Below the pieces are notes generated by a model, which did no database searches, had not been told where the DNA came from, and was given only the letters and a program-made list of their open reading frames with translations. Source: Pomphorhynchus laevis (lineage: Eukaryota; Acanthocephala; Palaeacanthocephala; Echinorhynchida; Pomphorhynchidae). From it: a DNA stretch of 64,000 nucleotides. The stretch spans positions 62,001-126,000 of the forward strand of contig WNNJ02001318.1 of the NCBI GenBank assembly GCA_012934845.2, in the 5' to 3' direction. Positions 1 to 11,640 of the stretch are shown here, one piece after another; positions within the stretch are counted from its first letter, which is position 1; every line of letters starts with the position of its first letter. The position numbers and the translations under genes are program-made.

Positions 1-166
1 CAATATATTGTATTTATTCAACTAAAATTATTCTATATTCAACTATATTTTCACATTTATTTTATTTTAAAAAATATTTGATTATTATATTTACTTTTAT
101 ATCCCCTAATGATAATGTTAAATTATGTTAACAATATTAACATAATTTGGTTACGAAGGCTTTTAG

Positions 167-376
167 TTAATTATTGTTATCTATTATCATTAATTTTAAA
201 TGAATATTTTTTGTCATTTTCCAAGAAGCTGATAGATCCACGGTAGGCGTTACTGATTGAGGACTCGACATGTTCCATATGGTCATCATTGTAATGAATT
301 TTTCTGTTCGCTGGTGTCGTGAATTTCTTCTTCTGTCTGCGTCGCCTACTCGGAAACAATACTTTTCAGCACACAT
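167..376 (-). other. Possible terminal exon or decayed coding piece, unassigned
   Basis: The stretch from about 225 to 410 is clearly richer in G+C than its surroundings. Two overlapping minus-strand frames stay open across it: 69 aa and 60 aa, the latter with a basic RRRRQKKKF patch near its start and ending SFKINDNR before a stop. I recognise no domain. It could be the last exon of a gene lying to the left, or relic repeat sequence. The base composition is the only real support. The region 377-556 downstream is plain A+T-rich DNA. Confidence 0.2.
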
Positions 377-556
377 GCTGCATTTTTGCTTTGAACAACA
401 TCCCTTAGACTAAGGGCTGTTGTTAAAATAATAAGGTAAAAATAACCAAAATTAGGATGATGATTGAGTCGTTAGTCGATGATGATAATAATGAAATTTA
501 TGATGACGCTTGGTCGTATGAAAATTATACTTTTAAATATACTATATCGTATAGAT

Positions 557-710
557 AATATATTTATAATTAATAAATTATTTATATTATTTAATATAAA
601 TATTATTATATTATTTAATAAATAATTTAAAAATCCTTTCATCCATTTCGTTAATCTGTCAGAAACCAAATAGGTATCATAAAAGTTGACCTCTATAAAT
701 TATATTGTTT
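557..710. repeat. Duplicated 154-bp module, copy 1
   Basis: This block is identical by eye over its whole length to 2997-3150 and in both places runs straight into the same 42-bp minisatellite. The shared unit (unique leader plus array) therefore looks like one repeat family present twice 2.44 kb apart, once upstream of the WDR82 gene and once inside its first intron. The identity implies a recent duplication or insertion. Confidence 0.9.
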
Positions 711-1310
711 GCCGATAAAGTTACTACTTATCGTCAAACAAAGATATTGTTTGCGGATAAAGTTACTATTTATCATCAAACAAAGATATTGTTTGCGAAG
801 ATTTTTACTATTTATCATCAAACAAAGATATTGTTTGCGGATATTGTTATTATTTATCATCAAACAAAGATATTGTTTACGGATAAAGTTACTACTTATC
901 GTCAAACAAAGATATTGTTTGCGGATAAAGTTACTATTTATCATCAAACAAAGATATTGTTTGCGAAGATTTTTACTATTTATCATCAAACAAAGATATT
1001 GTTTGCGGATATTGTTATTATTTATCATCAAACAAAGATATTGTTTGCGGATAAAGTTACTATTTATCATCAAACAAAGATATTGTTTGCGGATATTGTT
1101 ATTATTTATCATCAAATAAAGATATTGTTTGCGAAGATTTTTACTATTTATCATCAAACAAAGATATTGTTTGTGGATATTGTTATTATTTATCATCAAA
1201 CAAAGATATTGTTTGCGGATAAAGTTACTATTTATCATCAAACAAAGATATTGTTTGCGGATATTGTTATTATTTATCATCAAACAAAGATATTGTTTGC
1301 GGATTATTTT
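711..1310. repeat. 42-bp minisatellite, 14 copies, with 168-bp higher-order period
   Basis: Fourteen full 42-bp units run from 711 to 1298, then a decayed part-unit. Each unit shares the tail tatcatcaaacaaagatatt and differs in an 11-12 bp segment of three kinds: A (gcggataaagttac), B (gcgaagatttttac) and C (gcggatattgttat). The order is A'ABC A'ABC ACBC AC, so the first eight units form two 168-bp higher-order repeats. Because 42 is divisible by 3, long repetitive frames stay open on both strands; these are by-products, not genes. From 1311 to 1790 I see only A+T-rich DNA. Confidence 0.95.
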
Positions 1311-1790
1311 TCGGATAAAAATAAGGTTACTACATAATCTTGTTTTTGTTTTAAAAGGATAATTTTATAATGAACATATGCAATATTATCAAAATACATC
1401 ATTGCAAAAATAATTTAAAGCTCTTTAAAAAATTTAATTTATAAATTATTTAACTAATAAATAATATAAATTACAAATAAATAATACATGCAAATTATTT
1501 ATATAAATATATGCTTTAATTGATATAATCCAATAATTTTAAAGTACTGGATTATATAAGTTAATACTTTCAAAGCAAATCAACTTTGCAACAATGCAAT
1601 TGGCCTTTTTATACACAACGTTTTCCAAGAGTTTCATGAAATTCAACTAAATTGGTCATAAAATCAAAATTTTAAATTTAATTTAAAAATTAATTTATAA
1701 GTAAAGACGTGATTTGTTGTTATTTTTACTCAAATCTACGATGATATTTATGTCATCGGTTTTAGTTGTTAAGCATCAACAGCTAATCTG

Positions 1791-1816
1791 TGCTTTCCTT
1801 TTTTACAGAAAATAAG
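1791..1816 (+). promoter_or_regulatory. Likely trans-splice (spliced leader) or 5' UTR acceptor of WDR82
   Basis: A pyrimidine tract ends in tttttacag at 1808, only 8 nt before the start codon at 1817. BUD31 (3 nt) and PIN1 (9 nt) show the same arrangement. Such short leaders fit spliced-leader addition, known in flatworms and some other animals, but a short first 5' UTR exon would look the same. Confidence 0.5.
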
Positions 1817-2118
1817 ATGGAAAAAGTTGATTCGTGTACTGATTCTACCGAATTCGATGTTCCTGTACTCCGGCTAACCGATCAGGTGGTCAGAAATTTT
1901 CGGTTATCGAAGATTTTTCGGGAAAACAGTAGTCGAATTAATTCAATGAGTTTTAACGACGCTGGGGACTTGCTCATTTCCAGTGGTGATGATGAATCAA
2001 TCATCATCTATGATTGCATGCAGGGAACGTAAGTTTACTTCTTTATGCATTATTTCATTAATTTACATTTTGCATGCAAACTTTTGGCTTCTAAAAGAAG
2101 CCAAAAGTTTTTTACTTG

Positions 2119-2182
<64 letters not shown>

Positions 2183-5100
2183 CTTTGATTTTTGTGCTAA
2201 AATATTTTTAAAGAGTGAGAAAGACATCAAAATTATTATAATAAATCAGACTTGATATTAATTTATGGTTTATTTTTATGAAAACCCGGACCTTCCGTTA
2301 CTCTAATAATGGCATTATATTTGCTACAACTTATTAGATTTCAATTTCATAGATAGTGTACTCAAAATGATCGGGTATTTTGTCTAAACTTTATTTATAT
2401 AACAATATGATTTCCATGTTGAACTCTTATTGACATTTCTAATTTTATTAATATCAAATATTTTATTAATTCAAGGTAATTTTAAATCAAAGTATTAATT
2501 TGACTTTAATCAATGCATTAAATTGAATTTTTGAGTTTATTTTTATTTTCAGCGATTTATTTTTATTGGAAATTTACGAGGGAAATGAGCAACTGACAAC
2601 TTTAAAGTGTTTTAAAATATACCGTAGATCTTTAAAAACTTAATTATGCCAAAGATTTACGAAGAAAAATATTATCTCTTTAATTTTTCTCATCTTTATA
2701 TTCAAAACGTCTCGTTGATATTTCATTTTTTATTTTATTTATTTATTTTTTAGATGCAATTCATTTGTTTAATTTTAAAATACATTTTAATTGATTGCAA
2801 ATACATTATTTTAATAGATAATGAATAATGTTTATTCATTACATTAATAAAAAATAATTTAACATTATTATAACATTTATCATTAATTTAACAATACTAA
2901 TGTTTTAAAACTTATATGGATTATGCGCTTCTACTATGTACTCATAAGTATTTTAAAACTTACATATTTAATTAATAAATTAATAAAAATTTAATTAATA
3001 TATTTATAATTAATAAATTATTTATATTATTTAATATAAATATTATTATATTATTTAATAAATAATTTAAAAATCCTTTCATCCATTTCGTTAATCTGTC
3101 AGAAACCAAATAGGTATCATAAAAGTTGACCTCTATAAATTATATTGTTTGCCGATAAAGTTACTACTTATCGTCAAACAAAGATATTGCTTGCGGATAT
3201 TTTTACTATTTATCATCAAACAAAGATATTGTTTGCGAAGATTTTTACTATTTATCATCAAACAAAGATATTGTTTGCGGATATTGTTATTATTTATCAT
3301 CAAACAAAGATATTGTTTGCGGATAAAGTTACTATTTATCATCAAACAAAGATATTAATATTAATATTTAATCTAAGGAGAGTGAGACCATTCCGCGTAA
3401 ATTTCTTGTAAGACATGTAAGTCAGACGTTAAAGAATGACGAATGCCGTTTCGTCATCACAATGACTCATCAGTGCCAGATCCCTCCCACTACTGGATGC
3501 AGAGGAGGACTGCCAATCCTACTCTGCATCCAGTAGTGGGAGGGATCTGGCACTGATAAGTCATTAATCATCATTATTTAATCATCATTTGAGATTTTAC
3601 TTATTTAATAATTCAACTCTTCTTCGTTCAAATTTGCAAACAAACGAAATCTAGCAATTGCTCACCATTTAATTATTAATAATTAAATTTAATTATTAAT
3701 TAAATTTAATAAATTTTATTAATAATTAAGTAAATAGTAAATGAGAAATTCTAGCAGCATAAATAAGTTGTTAATATTTTTTAAAATATCAACTTTAATC
3801 ATCTTATATAATAGCGTGTTAATTTTGTAAATATATTAAATATATTTAATTTTATCTAAAGTGTATCAAATTCAGTTTTGCAATTAGTAATTATGAAAAT
3901 TCCTAACAATTTGATATTTATAAAGTTTCCTGCAATGTAGTATTTGTATATATGAAGTATCTATTTCCTGATATAGAAGTATTGATTAAATAGCTTTAGA
4001 CATGAAAATTGTGATTCAGTTTTAAAAATTGAGTTTTATTTTTTATTATTTGATAATAGTTTATTGTTAGTATCTGCATTTTCATGCATTTTCGTAGATC
4101 TAAGAAAGCGTTAAACAGTAAAAAATACGGTGTCGACCTGATTAACTATACCCATGCCGCAAATACAGCCATTCATGCTTCTACGAAAGTAGATGGTAAG
4201 TTTATAATTTTGCTACAAAACTATAAAATGTTTTAATAGACACGATCCGGTATTTGTCACTTCATGACAATAAGTACATTCGATATTTTGCCGGTCATTC
4301 TGACAGGTATTTCGACATTACCGAGCTTCCACCTTTGTTTACTAATTTTGTATTGCAGAGTAAATTGTTTAATGATGTCGCCTACGGACGATACGTTTTT
4401 GTCTACATCAGTGGATCAAACTCTACGCTTGTGGGACTTGCGTTCTCCAAATTGTCAAGTTTGCACATTTTATTTACTTATTACGACTTCAAGAATTTTT
4501 ATTTTGATAAATTATAAATAATTTTTTAATCATTTAAATTATATTTTATTTCAATTTAAATTTATGGATTTATTAGTTATTTCTAGATTTTCTACAGCTT
4601 AAACTAATTTAAAATACAATTTTTGATTTTAAATCTTAAATGTAAATCGAAAGAAATAATCTATTAAAAATATATTTTATAAATATATTAATTATATAAT
4701 TAATATATTATTAATTATATAATTATATTATATAATTATTATTATAATATATTTATAATTATTAATTATAAATATATTTATTAATTATATTAATAAATAT
4801 AATTATTTTTATTTATAAATCTTTAATTTGTATTGAAAGTAGAATTATATTAAAACCTTTTTTTTATTAAGATTAAATGATTTTTATTTTTCAATTGTAA
4901 GCGAAAAGTAGGAATATGTAAAATTAGATTTTATTAATAAATAGAATTGTTATTCCCCCAAAGATTGCAATTGCGACGTCTAGGATTTTCTTAATCTCGG
5001 AGTTCTCTTTTATTGCCGTGCTTTAAGACTTTTTAAAGTAATGTTGCTTCCGGTAATCCATTATGGTTTAACAGCTTTTTGGGATGATATATATTCTGCA

Positions 5101-7122
5101 AACTTTATCCTTATAGACATCTGTCAATTGATATATGTAAAGAGAGTAATTTGGGTGTCTATCAAATGCTCGTCGGCAGTAGTGCGCTCTCACATCTAAA
5201 ACTGCGCTCACTTTTCATATAGAAATCGACGAATCTTCGTCACACAGTAGGCTATAATAGTATTTGATATTAATAAAATCTAAAAGTCGGTGTTTTGTCC
5301 GGACATTTATTTAACATAGGTGTATACTCAATCAAGTTGGCGCAATCCACGTTACAACTAGAGAGATCATCATAGCACGGTAACCATACAAAATGTGCTG
5401 TATGTAAGCCTACTACGTCGTGTTGTTGCAGATTCTGTCGCAATTATGTGCAGCATTTCTACAATCTCTAGTGTGCCCCGCAACATTCATTACTATCAAT
5501 GACCATACTATCAATGGATACACTAAATGTCAAATTTTTATTTTTGTATTTTGCCCATACTTAAAAGTTAAGTGGCCAATAAATATTTATACAATATTAT
5601 TTACAAATCAGTAATGCTAAATCACACAAAAGGATTCATTAGTAAAAACCAGTTACGATATCATTCCTTCACGATTTCCAACTTCATATATCTAAACTCA
5701 CAACATGTTAGCTTTTAAGCTTGACATATTGGTATTGTTTCGCTTACGACCTTTGGGCAATGTAACACTCGAGCATCGTCAAAAGCTTTGCATGAAGCAT
5801 TTAAAAATATTTATATATTATAAATTGATATATATATATTATATGTTAATCATATATCACATAATATATATATAATAAATTCGATTAAACTTAATTAAAA
5901 TGTAATTTATATTATATCCATTTTGGCAGTATATAATATATAATAATCTATTATTATGTTAATATTTCTATATTATTGCTTTATTTACAATAATATATAT
6001 TATATATATTACGGTTTCATGCTTAAGAAGGTCGAGTTTTAGACTTGTTCGCTTTCGAGTTCAAATTCAGCTAGTTTTACAATGTTTTTATATTCTACAC
6101 CAAAAGAGAGTTGAACAAAGTTTAGATTAAAGGTGCATTTCCCTGGAAACATCTTAAAAGAAACATCTTATTTTGTTTTTAATAGGAAACATTTAAAGGT
6201 ATTAATATATATATATTATATGTTAATCATATAATATGTTTGACTTAATTAAAATTATAATTTTATTAAATATATTATTTTTATAATTATTTTTAAAATT
6301 AACTTTTATAAATATTCTTAAAATATTCGTATATTTGTATTTTATTTATTTCTATATAGCTGCATAGTTTATTTTATAGGGTCTTATGCATTTAACTGGA
6401 CGAACAATAGCCAATTTTGATCCAGACGGTCTCATTTTTGCAGCCGGTGTTAGTTCAGATAAAGTAAAACTCTACGATCTAAGATCTTTTGACAAGGGCC
6501 CATTTTCTACTTTTCGTATTTGTTCATCTGTTGCTGCGAACGAACCTGTAAATAGTTCATTTAGCAGTGCTGGTAGTACTATAAGCACAAACAGTACATC
6601 AAATGGATTCGGTCCTGAGTGGTTGGGATTGCGGTTTAGTCCGGATGGACGTGTAATTGCTCTATTGTCTGCAGATGAACAAATAAAGCTAATTGACGCG
6701 TTCCATGGTACATTACTGCATTGTCTAACTACAGAATCGTCTGCTTCTGCAAACAACAATATTTCAAATCCACTGGGGTCACAGACTCGATATAATTTAC
6801 CGCAAAACGTCACATTTTCACCCGATTCTCAGTTTATATTTTGTGGTATGGTTTCTCACGCTTAGCATACTTAACTCTCACTATTTAATAATTTAGGTGC
6901 TACCGATGGCAGTATACATAGTTGGGATGTTAAATCCGGTCGAAAACTAGCTGTATACACTTCTCAGCATGTTGGAACTGTATGCCATGTTGAATTCAAT
7001 CCTAAATACATGATGATGGCCAGTACGTGTACAAATATGGTAATGTTTTAAATATTTATAATAAGTTTTTAATTAATCATTATATTTAGATATTCTGGTT
7101 GCCAGATCCGGATGAGTTATAG
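1817..7122 (+). CDS. WDR82: WDR82/Swd2-like WD40 protein (7 exons)
   Basis: Exons 1817-2028, 4098-4195, 4240-4306, 4359-4458, 6380-6845, 6897-7039 and 7090-7122 join in phase to 372 codons plus TAG, all with GT-AG ends. The product follows human WDR82 (313 aa) closely: [103 protein letters not shown]-like KLIDAFHGT and the C-terminal IFWLP. The extra length is a 17-residue N-terminal extension and two low-complexity Ser/Asn/Gly insertions in exon 5. WDR82 is known as a beta-propeller subunit of SET1/COMPASS H3K4 methyltransferases and of PP1/PNUTS transcription-termination complexes in the nucleus. Three introns are only 50-52 nt; introns 1 (2.07 kb) and 4 (1.92 kb) are swollen with repeats. 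The start codon is the first ATG after a strong acceptor. Confidence 0.95.
2121..2178. repeat. (AT)n microsatellite in WDR82 intron 1
   Basis: About 29 uninterrupted AT dinucleotides. The remainder of intron 1 from 2180 to 2996 is A+T-rich sequence in which I see nothing else. Confidence 0.98.
2997..3360. repeat. Second copy of the module and minisatellite (5 units)
   Basis: 2997-3150 repeats 557-710 exactly. It is followed by five 42-bp units (3151-3360) in the order A', A/B hybrid, B, C, A. The hybrid unit joins an A-like start to a B-like middle, as expected from unequal exchange. The array ends in ttaatattaatattt. It lies in WDR82 intron 1. Confidence 0.93.
3385..3565. repeat. Inverted-dimer copy of a hammerhead-bearing short repeat
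   Basis: 3461-3504 and 3522-3565 are 44-bp arms that match at all but one position, around a 17-bp spacer. The left arm continues to 3385 as the rest of the element (tail ending in accattccgcgt on this strand). Related copies are at 36860-36990 and 57711-57840. The element is about 120-140 bp and carries a hammerhead core; the right arm has the start of a second, damaged core. Confidence 0.85.
3438..3500 (-). ncRNA. Hammerhead ribozyme, Sm-alpha-like arrangement
   Basis: On the minus strand: GCATC (possible cleavage context, 3500-3496), a short CAG/CTG stem I hairpin, three bases GCA, the core CUGAUGA (3473-3467), a perfect 5-bp stem II GUCAU-UGUG-AUGAC (3466-3453), and GAAAC (3452-3448). 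An ACG/CGU helix ending at a GUC (3440-3438) offers an alternative stem III and cleavage site. The order stem I hairpin, CUGAUGA, stem II, GAAAC is that of the schistosome Sm-alpha hammerhead. Stem III is weak, so activity is uncertain. Confidence 0.65.
4960..5250 (+). mobile_element. Possible decayed LINE reverse-transcriptase C-terminus
   Basis: Broken plus-strand reading gives [14 protein letters not shown] and [19 protein letters not shown] runs, reminiscent of the post-catalytic part of jockey/CR1-type reverse transcriptases. Several frames are needed and no catalytic motif remains. It lies in WDR82 intron 4; base composition is higher in G+C than the flanks. Weakly supported. The A+T-rich parts 4459-4950, 5250-5630 and 5790-6370 show nothing I can name. 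Confidence 0.22.
5640..5790 (-). repeat. Old relative of the hammerhead repeat at the window end
   Basis: 5640-5700 resembles 63846-63905 (shared aaaaccag, cttcatgat, ccaa, ttcata words), and both continue to a minus-strand GAAAC preceded by a TGACGA word: here UUGACGA at 5782-5776 and GAAAC at 5741-5737, against CUGACGA and GAAAC at 63974-63929. Stem II here is reduced to about 3 bp, so this copy looks dead. Confidence 0.4.
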
Positions 7123-9075
7123 CTTCGCCCTGTTCCGTTATGTACATTTTAGTGATTGCCATTTATTACACAAAGGAATTATCTCGAACTACATTTATTT
7201 TAAAATTTGTTTATAGTAAAAAATCTTATTTGTAATAATTTAAAAATGGCCGTGTGTTGTTTAATACATATGGTTCGGATAGCGGAAAGAAAATCCTAAT
7301 TTATTTTCGCTATTTTACTTTTTAAACAAATCTAATTTTCGAAAATCTTGCAAACAATATGTACACTACAAAGCATCTATGATATATTGCTTGTATGTAG
7401 AAACAACAGTTTATGTTTCTAAAAACAATCGATACGATAAGCAATGGTCGGGCGTGTCAGATCATTAAGATTGTTGGTTTCAACAATAAACAACAATAAA
7501 GTTGAACCCAACAATAAACAAATTCATGCAATGCCAAATTTGCATGATTCATTTTTATTTTTAAATTGAAATTTATTAATGTAGTCGACTCTTAGCCAGT
7601 ATATTGCATGTAAATATGATTAATATTGTCAACGTTGAGGATTAGTTTCTCAGAACGATTCCTTAAAGGATATCTATTAATAAATTCTGGATCGCCACAT
7701 GATTTTCTTTCCAATGGTTCTAATGTAGAAAATAATAGATACGAAAATGTTAATCTTTAAACGATACTATTCAAAATATACTTCGATAAAATAATTATCA
7801 AGAAAAATTACCTTATATGAGAAACAGCTTAGAATTGAAATTTAAAAGTTTGAAATATACTTCAATTATATTAAAATATATTATCATATTTAAATAAGAC
7901 TTTAAATATTATTTTTGATTGTATTTAAAGTTAAAATTTAACTCAGCAGTGCTTTGTTGTAAATGTATATATTGTAAATATTACAGAATTAAATTAGAAT
8001 AAAACCGTAAATTTTAATTAACTAAATAAAATAAGCTAATTTAAATAAACTTTCAAGTGTACAAATATATAAATATAATTTGTTGTTACACCTTCTCTGG
8101 GACACCCAATAATGTACTCGTAAACAAATCACTGTCTTTCTAATATGTTTTCCTAAATTTAAACTTATTTAAACAACATTTGAAAATCAGCGAAGCTTAA
8201 AATATTTGAAGTATTTAAAATAAGATTTTAAAGTATTAAAATATCAAATTCAAATATTTATTTTATTTTAAAACATGTTGTACCAATAATTCTGTGATAG
8301 TTTTCTAATACTTAAATTTTGACCGAAAATAACCTTTTAATTTAAATGAAAAAATAAATAAATTCTTCATAGTACCTACTGCCATACAGAATCTGGAAAG
8401 AAATTACATTTGACATTTTATCAATAAAAATGAAATGTCAACAAGCATTAATTGTATGAAGGCATTTTGTTATCTTGTACTCGATCCTGACTACAAATGG
8501 TCATTAAACTATAATAAACGTAAACACATTCATCATATTAGAGAATAAATGTTTCTCTTAACGTTTAAAATGAACAAATAAGAGTCGAAAATAATGGTTA
8601 TAAACGAATTTAAAAGTTAATAACAGTTAGTTGTTGATTAAGTTTCGATCGATTACTTTAATAGATTCTGTTTAATTGAGTATTTCTGTTGCAATTCATT
8701 ATGTTTTAATAGTTAATCGTTTTTTGTTTACTTATTATTATTTTACTTATTGTGGTGTCTATTTTAATATAGCTATAGTCTTTTATGACTGCTTCAAATG
8801 AAAGTCGTTAAAAATGTCTGGTAGAAAAATAATTTATAAAAAATTAGCGAAAGAAAATGAATTTGTAAAAAATATGAGTAAAATAATTCACGGAATATCT
8901 CTAAATATTTAATAGTTGTCTTGAAATAATTCCTCTTGCCTTTCGACCGTCAGACGAAAGGACATTTCGTGTGATTCTACTAGATAGATCGACACGGAAG
9001 ACACGTAGCTACGTGGGTAATAGCTGTGATGTCAGGGAGGAAGAAACAAACAAAAAGAAGAAAAAGGATAGTATT
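7123..9075. other. Intergenic A+T-rich DNA after WDR82
   Basis: No coding signal or named repeat was found between the WDR82 stop and the LTR-type fossil. AATAAA-like words occur often, as expected from composition, so I cannot place the polyadenylation site. 8940-9075 is less A+T-rich and may already belong to the fossil element. Confidence 0.5.
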
Positions 9076-9700
9076 CTACCAGCGACTTGGTATGTCGGTC
9101 GGGTTAGACGCAGTGGGTATCCAATGTATAGGTATACCATGCATATCCTGTAGGAAAAGGTTACCCATTGGTACCGTTTTCGCTCTCCCTTCGAGGACTG
9201 AATAATATACGCCTTGATTGTCCGTATGTATCTCAGCGTCTGGGTATAGTTTATGACCACACCAGGCGGTCAATAATTCAGCCTCAAAAATCGGAAGTTC
9301 ATATGGTAATTCATATGTGTGTAACTTCCCTTCTGAGCCCACAATGCCAATATGTGATTGGGTGGCATCCACGAAGATCATTTTGTGATATGCTATGTGA
9401 GGCTTAGCATGAGCCTCACAGAAGCTCATTGGTAAGGAGCACCAGGGGCTCCTTATCAATGATCCACTCCAGAAACCAGCACTGCCAAGGATCGTCCTGA
9501 TAAAGGAGCTTATGCGCAGTGGAAAAGAATGACAGATAGTAATTAATCAAACATATCAAACGCATCCCTTGGCGACTATGAATAGGGGATTTAAGAATCC
9601 TCAGATACGCCACAGCCTCGGTGAACCGAGATAGCGCATCTGAGGTAATCTGTGCCCCTTCTGTCGACCAAATGCCCCCTAAGAAAGTCAGTTTCATACG
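9060..9700 (-). mobile_element. LTR-class retrotransposon fossil, RT thumb and RNase H part
   Basis: Minus-strand translation in pieces resembles the end of a reverse transcriptase (FLGGIWS, LICLINYYLSFF, like the usual LG-INYY-F motif) and an RNase H (EAELLTAW, IHTDNQGVYY, NPTDIPSRW). These are features of the pol of LTR elements. I cannot choose between Ty3-like and BEL/Pao-like. No long terminal repeats are visible beside it. It is broken, with several breaks, and looks old. 9700-9800 has similar composition and may belong to it. Confidence 0.6.
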
Positions 9701-9799
9701 AGGACGTAGGATGCACTTCTCTAGATTTAGAGAGAGATTTCCACTTTCGCAGAGAACCAGAAGCTTACGAACTTCTGCGGCTAATTTGGCCTTAGAGTC

Positions 9800-10535
9800 C
9801 TACGAAAGAATTTAACGTAAATTTAATGTTACATAATTTAACATTAAGAAAATCAAGTGTCTAAAAGAGAAACTTTTTAAGTCAACTTTAAATTTGTTAA
9901 AAATTTGATTTCCACATTTATAATTGGTCTTAGATATATTAATAATGAAAGTCAAATATTTTTTTTTATTTTTAGTGCTATTCGGATAAACTCTAAATGA
10001 CTTCGAATATTTTATTAATAATTACCGATTATAATTTATTACTTTATTAAATACTTTGATTTACGGTAGATTGACTCAATGTACCGTCAATTGTACTCAA
10101 TCTACCGGATTGACTTAATTGTTTGTAACTTTGTATAACTTTGGATAACATTGATATTATCAATTTTTATAATGTATGCACCATTTTATTTTGTAAATTG
10201 ACATTGACTAAGTAATTAGTTTTATTGCAAATATTACAATAAAAATTTCGAAAGCTATTGATATCGTCTTTGTTAAACATAGCTGTTTGTTATTTAAAAA
10301 CTGTTTGTAATTTAAAAAAATTGCAACAATTCATTGAAGATAATTGCAGCAGTTATCGAAATGTAATTTTTAGAATTAAACTAATTTATACGTTTCTGTA
10401 AATTTACAAAACTATAAGAATAAATAAATTAATATTTTCAATTATATTGAATATTTTACTTTGAATGAAACGCACTTGGAAATTGGATATTATCGAATTA
10501 AATGTATTTTGTTTGCTAGCATTAAGATTGGTGCC
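9800..10535. other. A+T-rich upstream region of BUD31
   Basis: No coding or repeat feature was recognised. It should hold the BUD31 promoter, but I see no element I would name. Minor direct repetition of gtaccgtcaattgtact/ctcaatctacc-like words occurs near 10070-10110. Confidence 0.5.
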
Positions 10536-10553
10536 TTAATTTGTTTGTAGATA
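10536..10553 (+). promoter_or_regulatory. Likely spliced-leader or 5' UTR acceptor of BUD31
   Basis: The tract ttaatttgtttgtag ends at 10550, three bases before the ATG at 10554. An acceptor this close leaves almost no cis-encoded leader, favouring trans-splicing. Confidence 0.5.
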
Positions 10554-10988
10554 ATGCCAAGTCTTCGACGTGGTCGCAAACAGCCACCCGAAGGATGGGA
10601 ATTGATTGAGCCAACTCTTGAAGAACTTGAATCTCGTATGCGAGAAGCAGAAATGGCCCCACACGAAGGCAAACGAATTGTCGAATCTTCATGGCCAATT
10701 TTCCAAATCCACAACCAGCGATCGCGCTACATATACGACCTTTTTTACAAGCGCAAAGCAATTAGCAGAGAATTATACGAATATTGCCTGAATGAAGGAT
10801 TTGCTGACAAAAATTTGATCGCAAAGTGGAAGAAGCCTGGTTACGAAAATTTGTGTTGTCTCCGATGCATTCAAACAAGAGATACAAATTTTAGCACCAA
10901 CTGTATTTGTCGTGTACCGAAGAGTAAACTAGAAAATGGAAAAATCGTTGAATGCGTACATTGTGGATGCCGAGGCTGTTCGGGTTGA
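10554..10988 (+). CDS. BUD31: BUD31 splicing factor homologue, single exon
   Basis: The 144-codon frame has the same length as human BUD31 and aligns throughout: [73 protein letters not shown], and the C-terminal cysteine-rich zinc-binding part ([33 protein letters not shown]). BUD31 (G10) is a core nuclear spliceosome protein that helps shape the active-site region and sits near the branch-site machinery. The gene is uninterrupted and intact. The ATG is the first after the acceptor at 10550. The neighbouring genes are unrelated in sequence. Confidence 0.97.
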   Translation: MPSLRRGRKQPPEGWELIEPTLEELESRMREAEMAPHEGKRIVESSWPIFQIHNQRSRYIYDLFYKRKAISRELYEYCLNEGFADKNLIAKWKKPGYENLCCLRCIQTRDTNFSTNCICRVPKSKLENGKIVECVHCGCRGCSG

Positions 10989-11278
10989 CAGTAAATGATT
11001 GCTTTCTTTTAAGGATTATTTGCTTTATAGTTCTTTATTGTAAATACTGTTTCTTTAAACAAATATTTAATTTTATATTTAATGAATTAAAGTGATTTTA
11101 CAAAATGTAAAATACTTTCCCAGTTTTGCAGATTTAAAAATTCCTGTGAAATAGCACCCTCTTTTTAAATGACCTCTTTATTAACCTCTCTTTATTTTTA
11201 ATTTAGGTTTATTTTAATAATACTTTATTAATTAATAAATAATTTATAAACTGAAAATTTTTAATCTTAACTTTGAGA

Positions 11279-11640
11279 GCGATAATATATAGGGAATGTT
11301 TTACATAAAGTTTTGAAGAGTTCCTTTTTATAGGAAATATCTTTTGATAATTGGAAATGTGCTTATAATGTGGTCAGATTATTAAGTAAAAGCATTGACT
11401 TGTACAAATACAGCAAAATAAAGGATAATATGATGGGAATTATTTCACTATGAAGCGATAATATATGGGGAATGTTTTACAGAAAGTTTTGAAAAGTTTC
11501 TTCTTATAGGAAATATCTTTTGATAATTGGAAATGTGCTTATAATGTGATTAGTATTAAGTGAAAGCATATTAAGTAAAATCATTGACTTGTACAAATAC
11601 AGCAAAACAAAGGATAATACGATGGGAACTATTTCACACT
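11279..11640. repeat. Tandem duplication, period about 176 bp
   Basis: Two adjacent copies start with gcgataatatat at 11279 and 11455 and end in tatttcac. They share gggaatgttttaca, aggaaatatcttttgataat and tgacttgtacaaatacagca, with about a dozen differences and one insertion in copy 2 (tattaagtgaaagca repeated). No coding potential was seen. 10989-11278 and 11641-12190 are A+T-rich with nothing recognised. Confidence 0.9.

Noticed and set aside
693-1362. Long repetitive frames on both strands over the minisatellite (up to 210 codons)
   Set aside because: The 42-bp period is a multiple of three, so stops are absent or recurrent as a block; there is no other coding evidence.
557-3360. CRISPR array
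   Set aside because: The repeats are contiguous minisatellite units without unique spacers, in a eukaryotic genome.
6472-6813. Minus-strand 113-codon frame in WDR82 exon 5
   Set aside because: Shadow of the WD40 exon.
10490-10761. Minus-strand frames over BUD31
   Set aside because: They are shadows of the conserved plus-strand gene.
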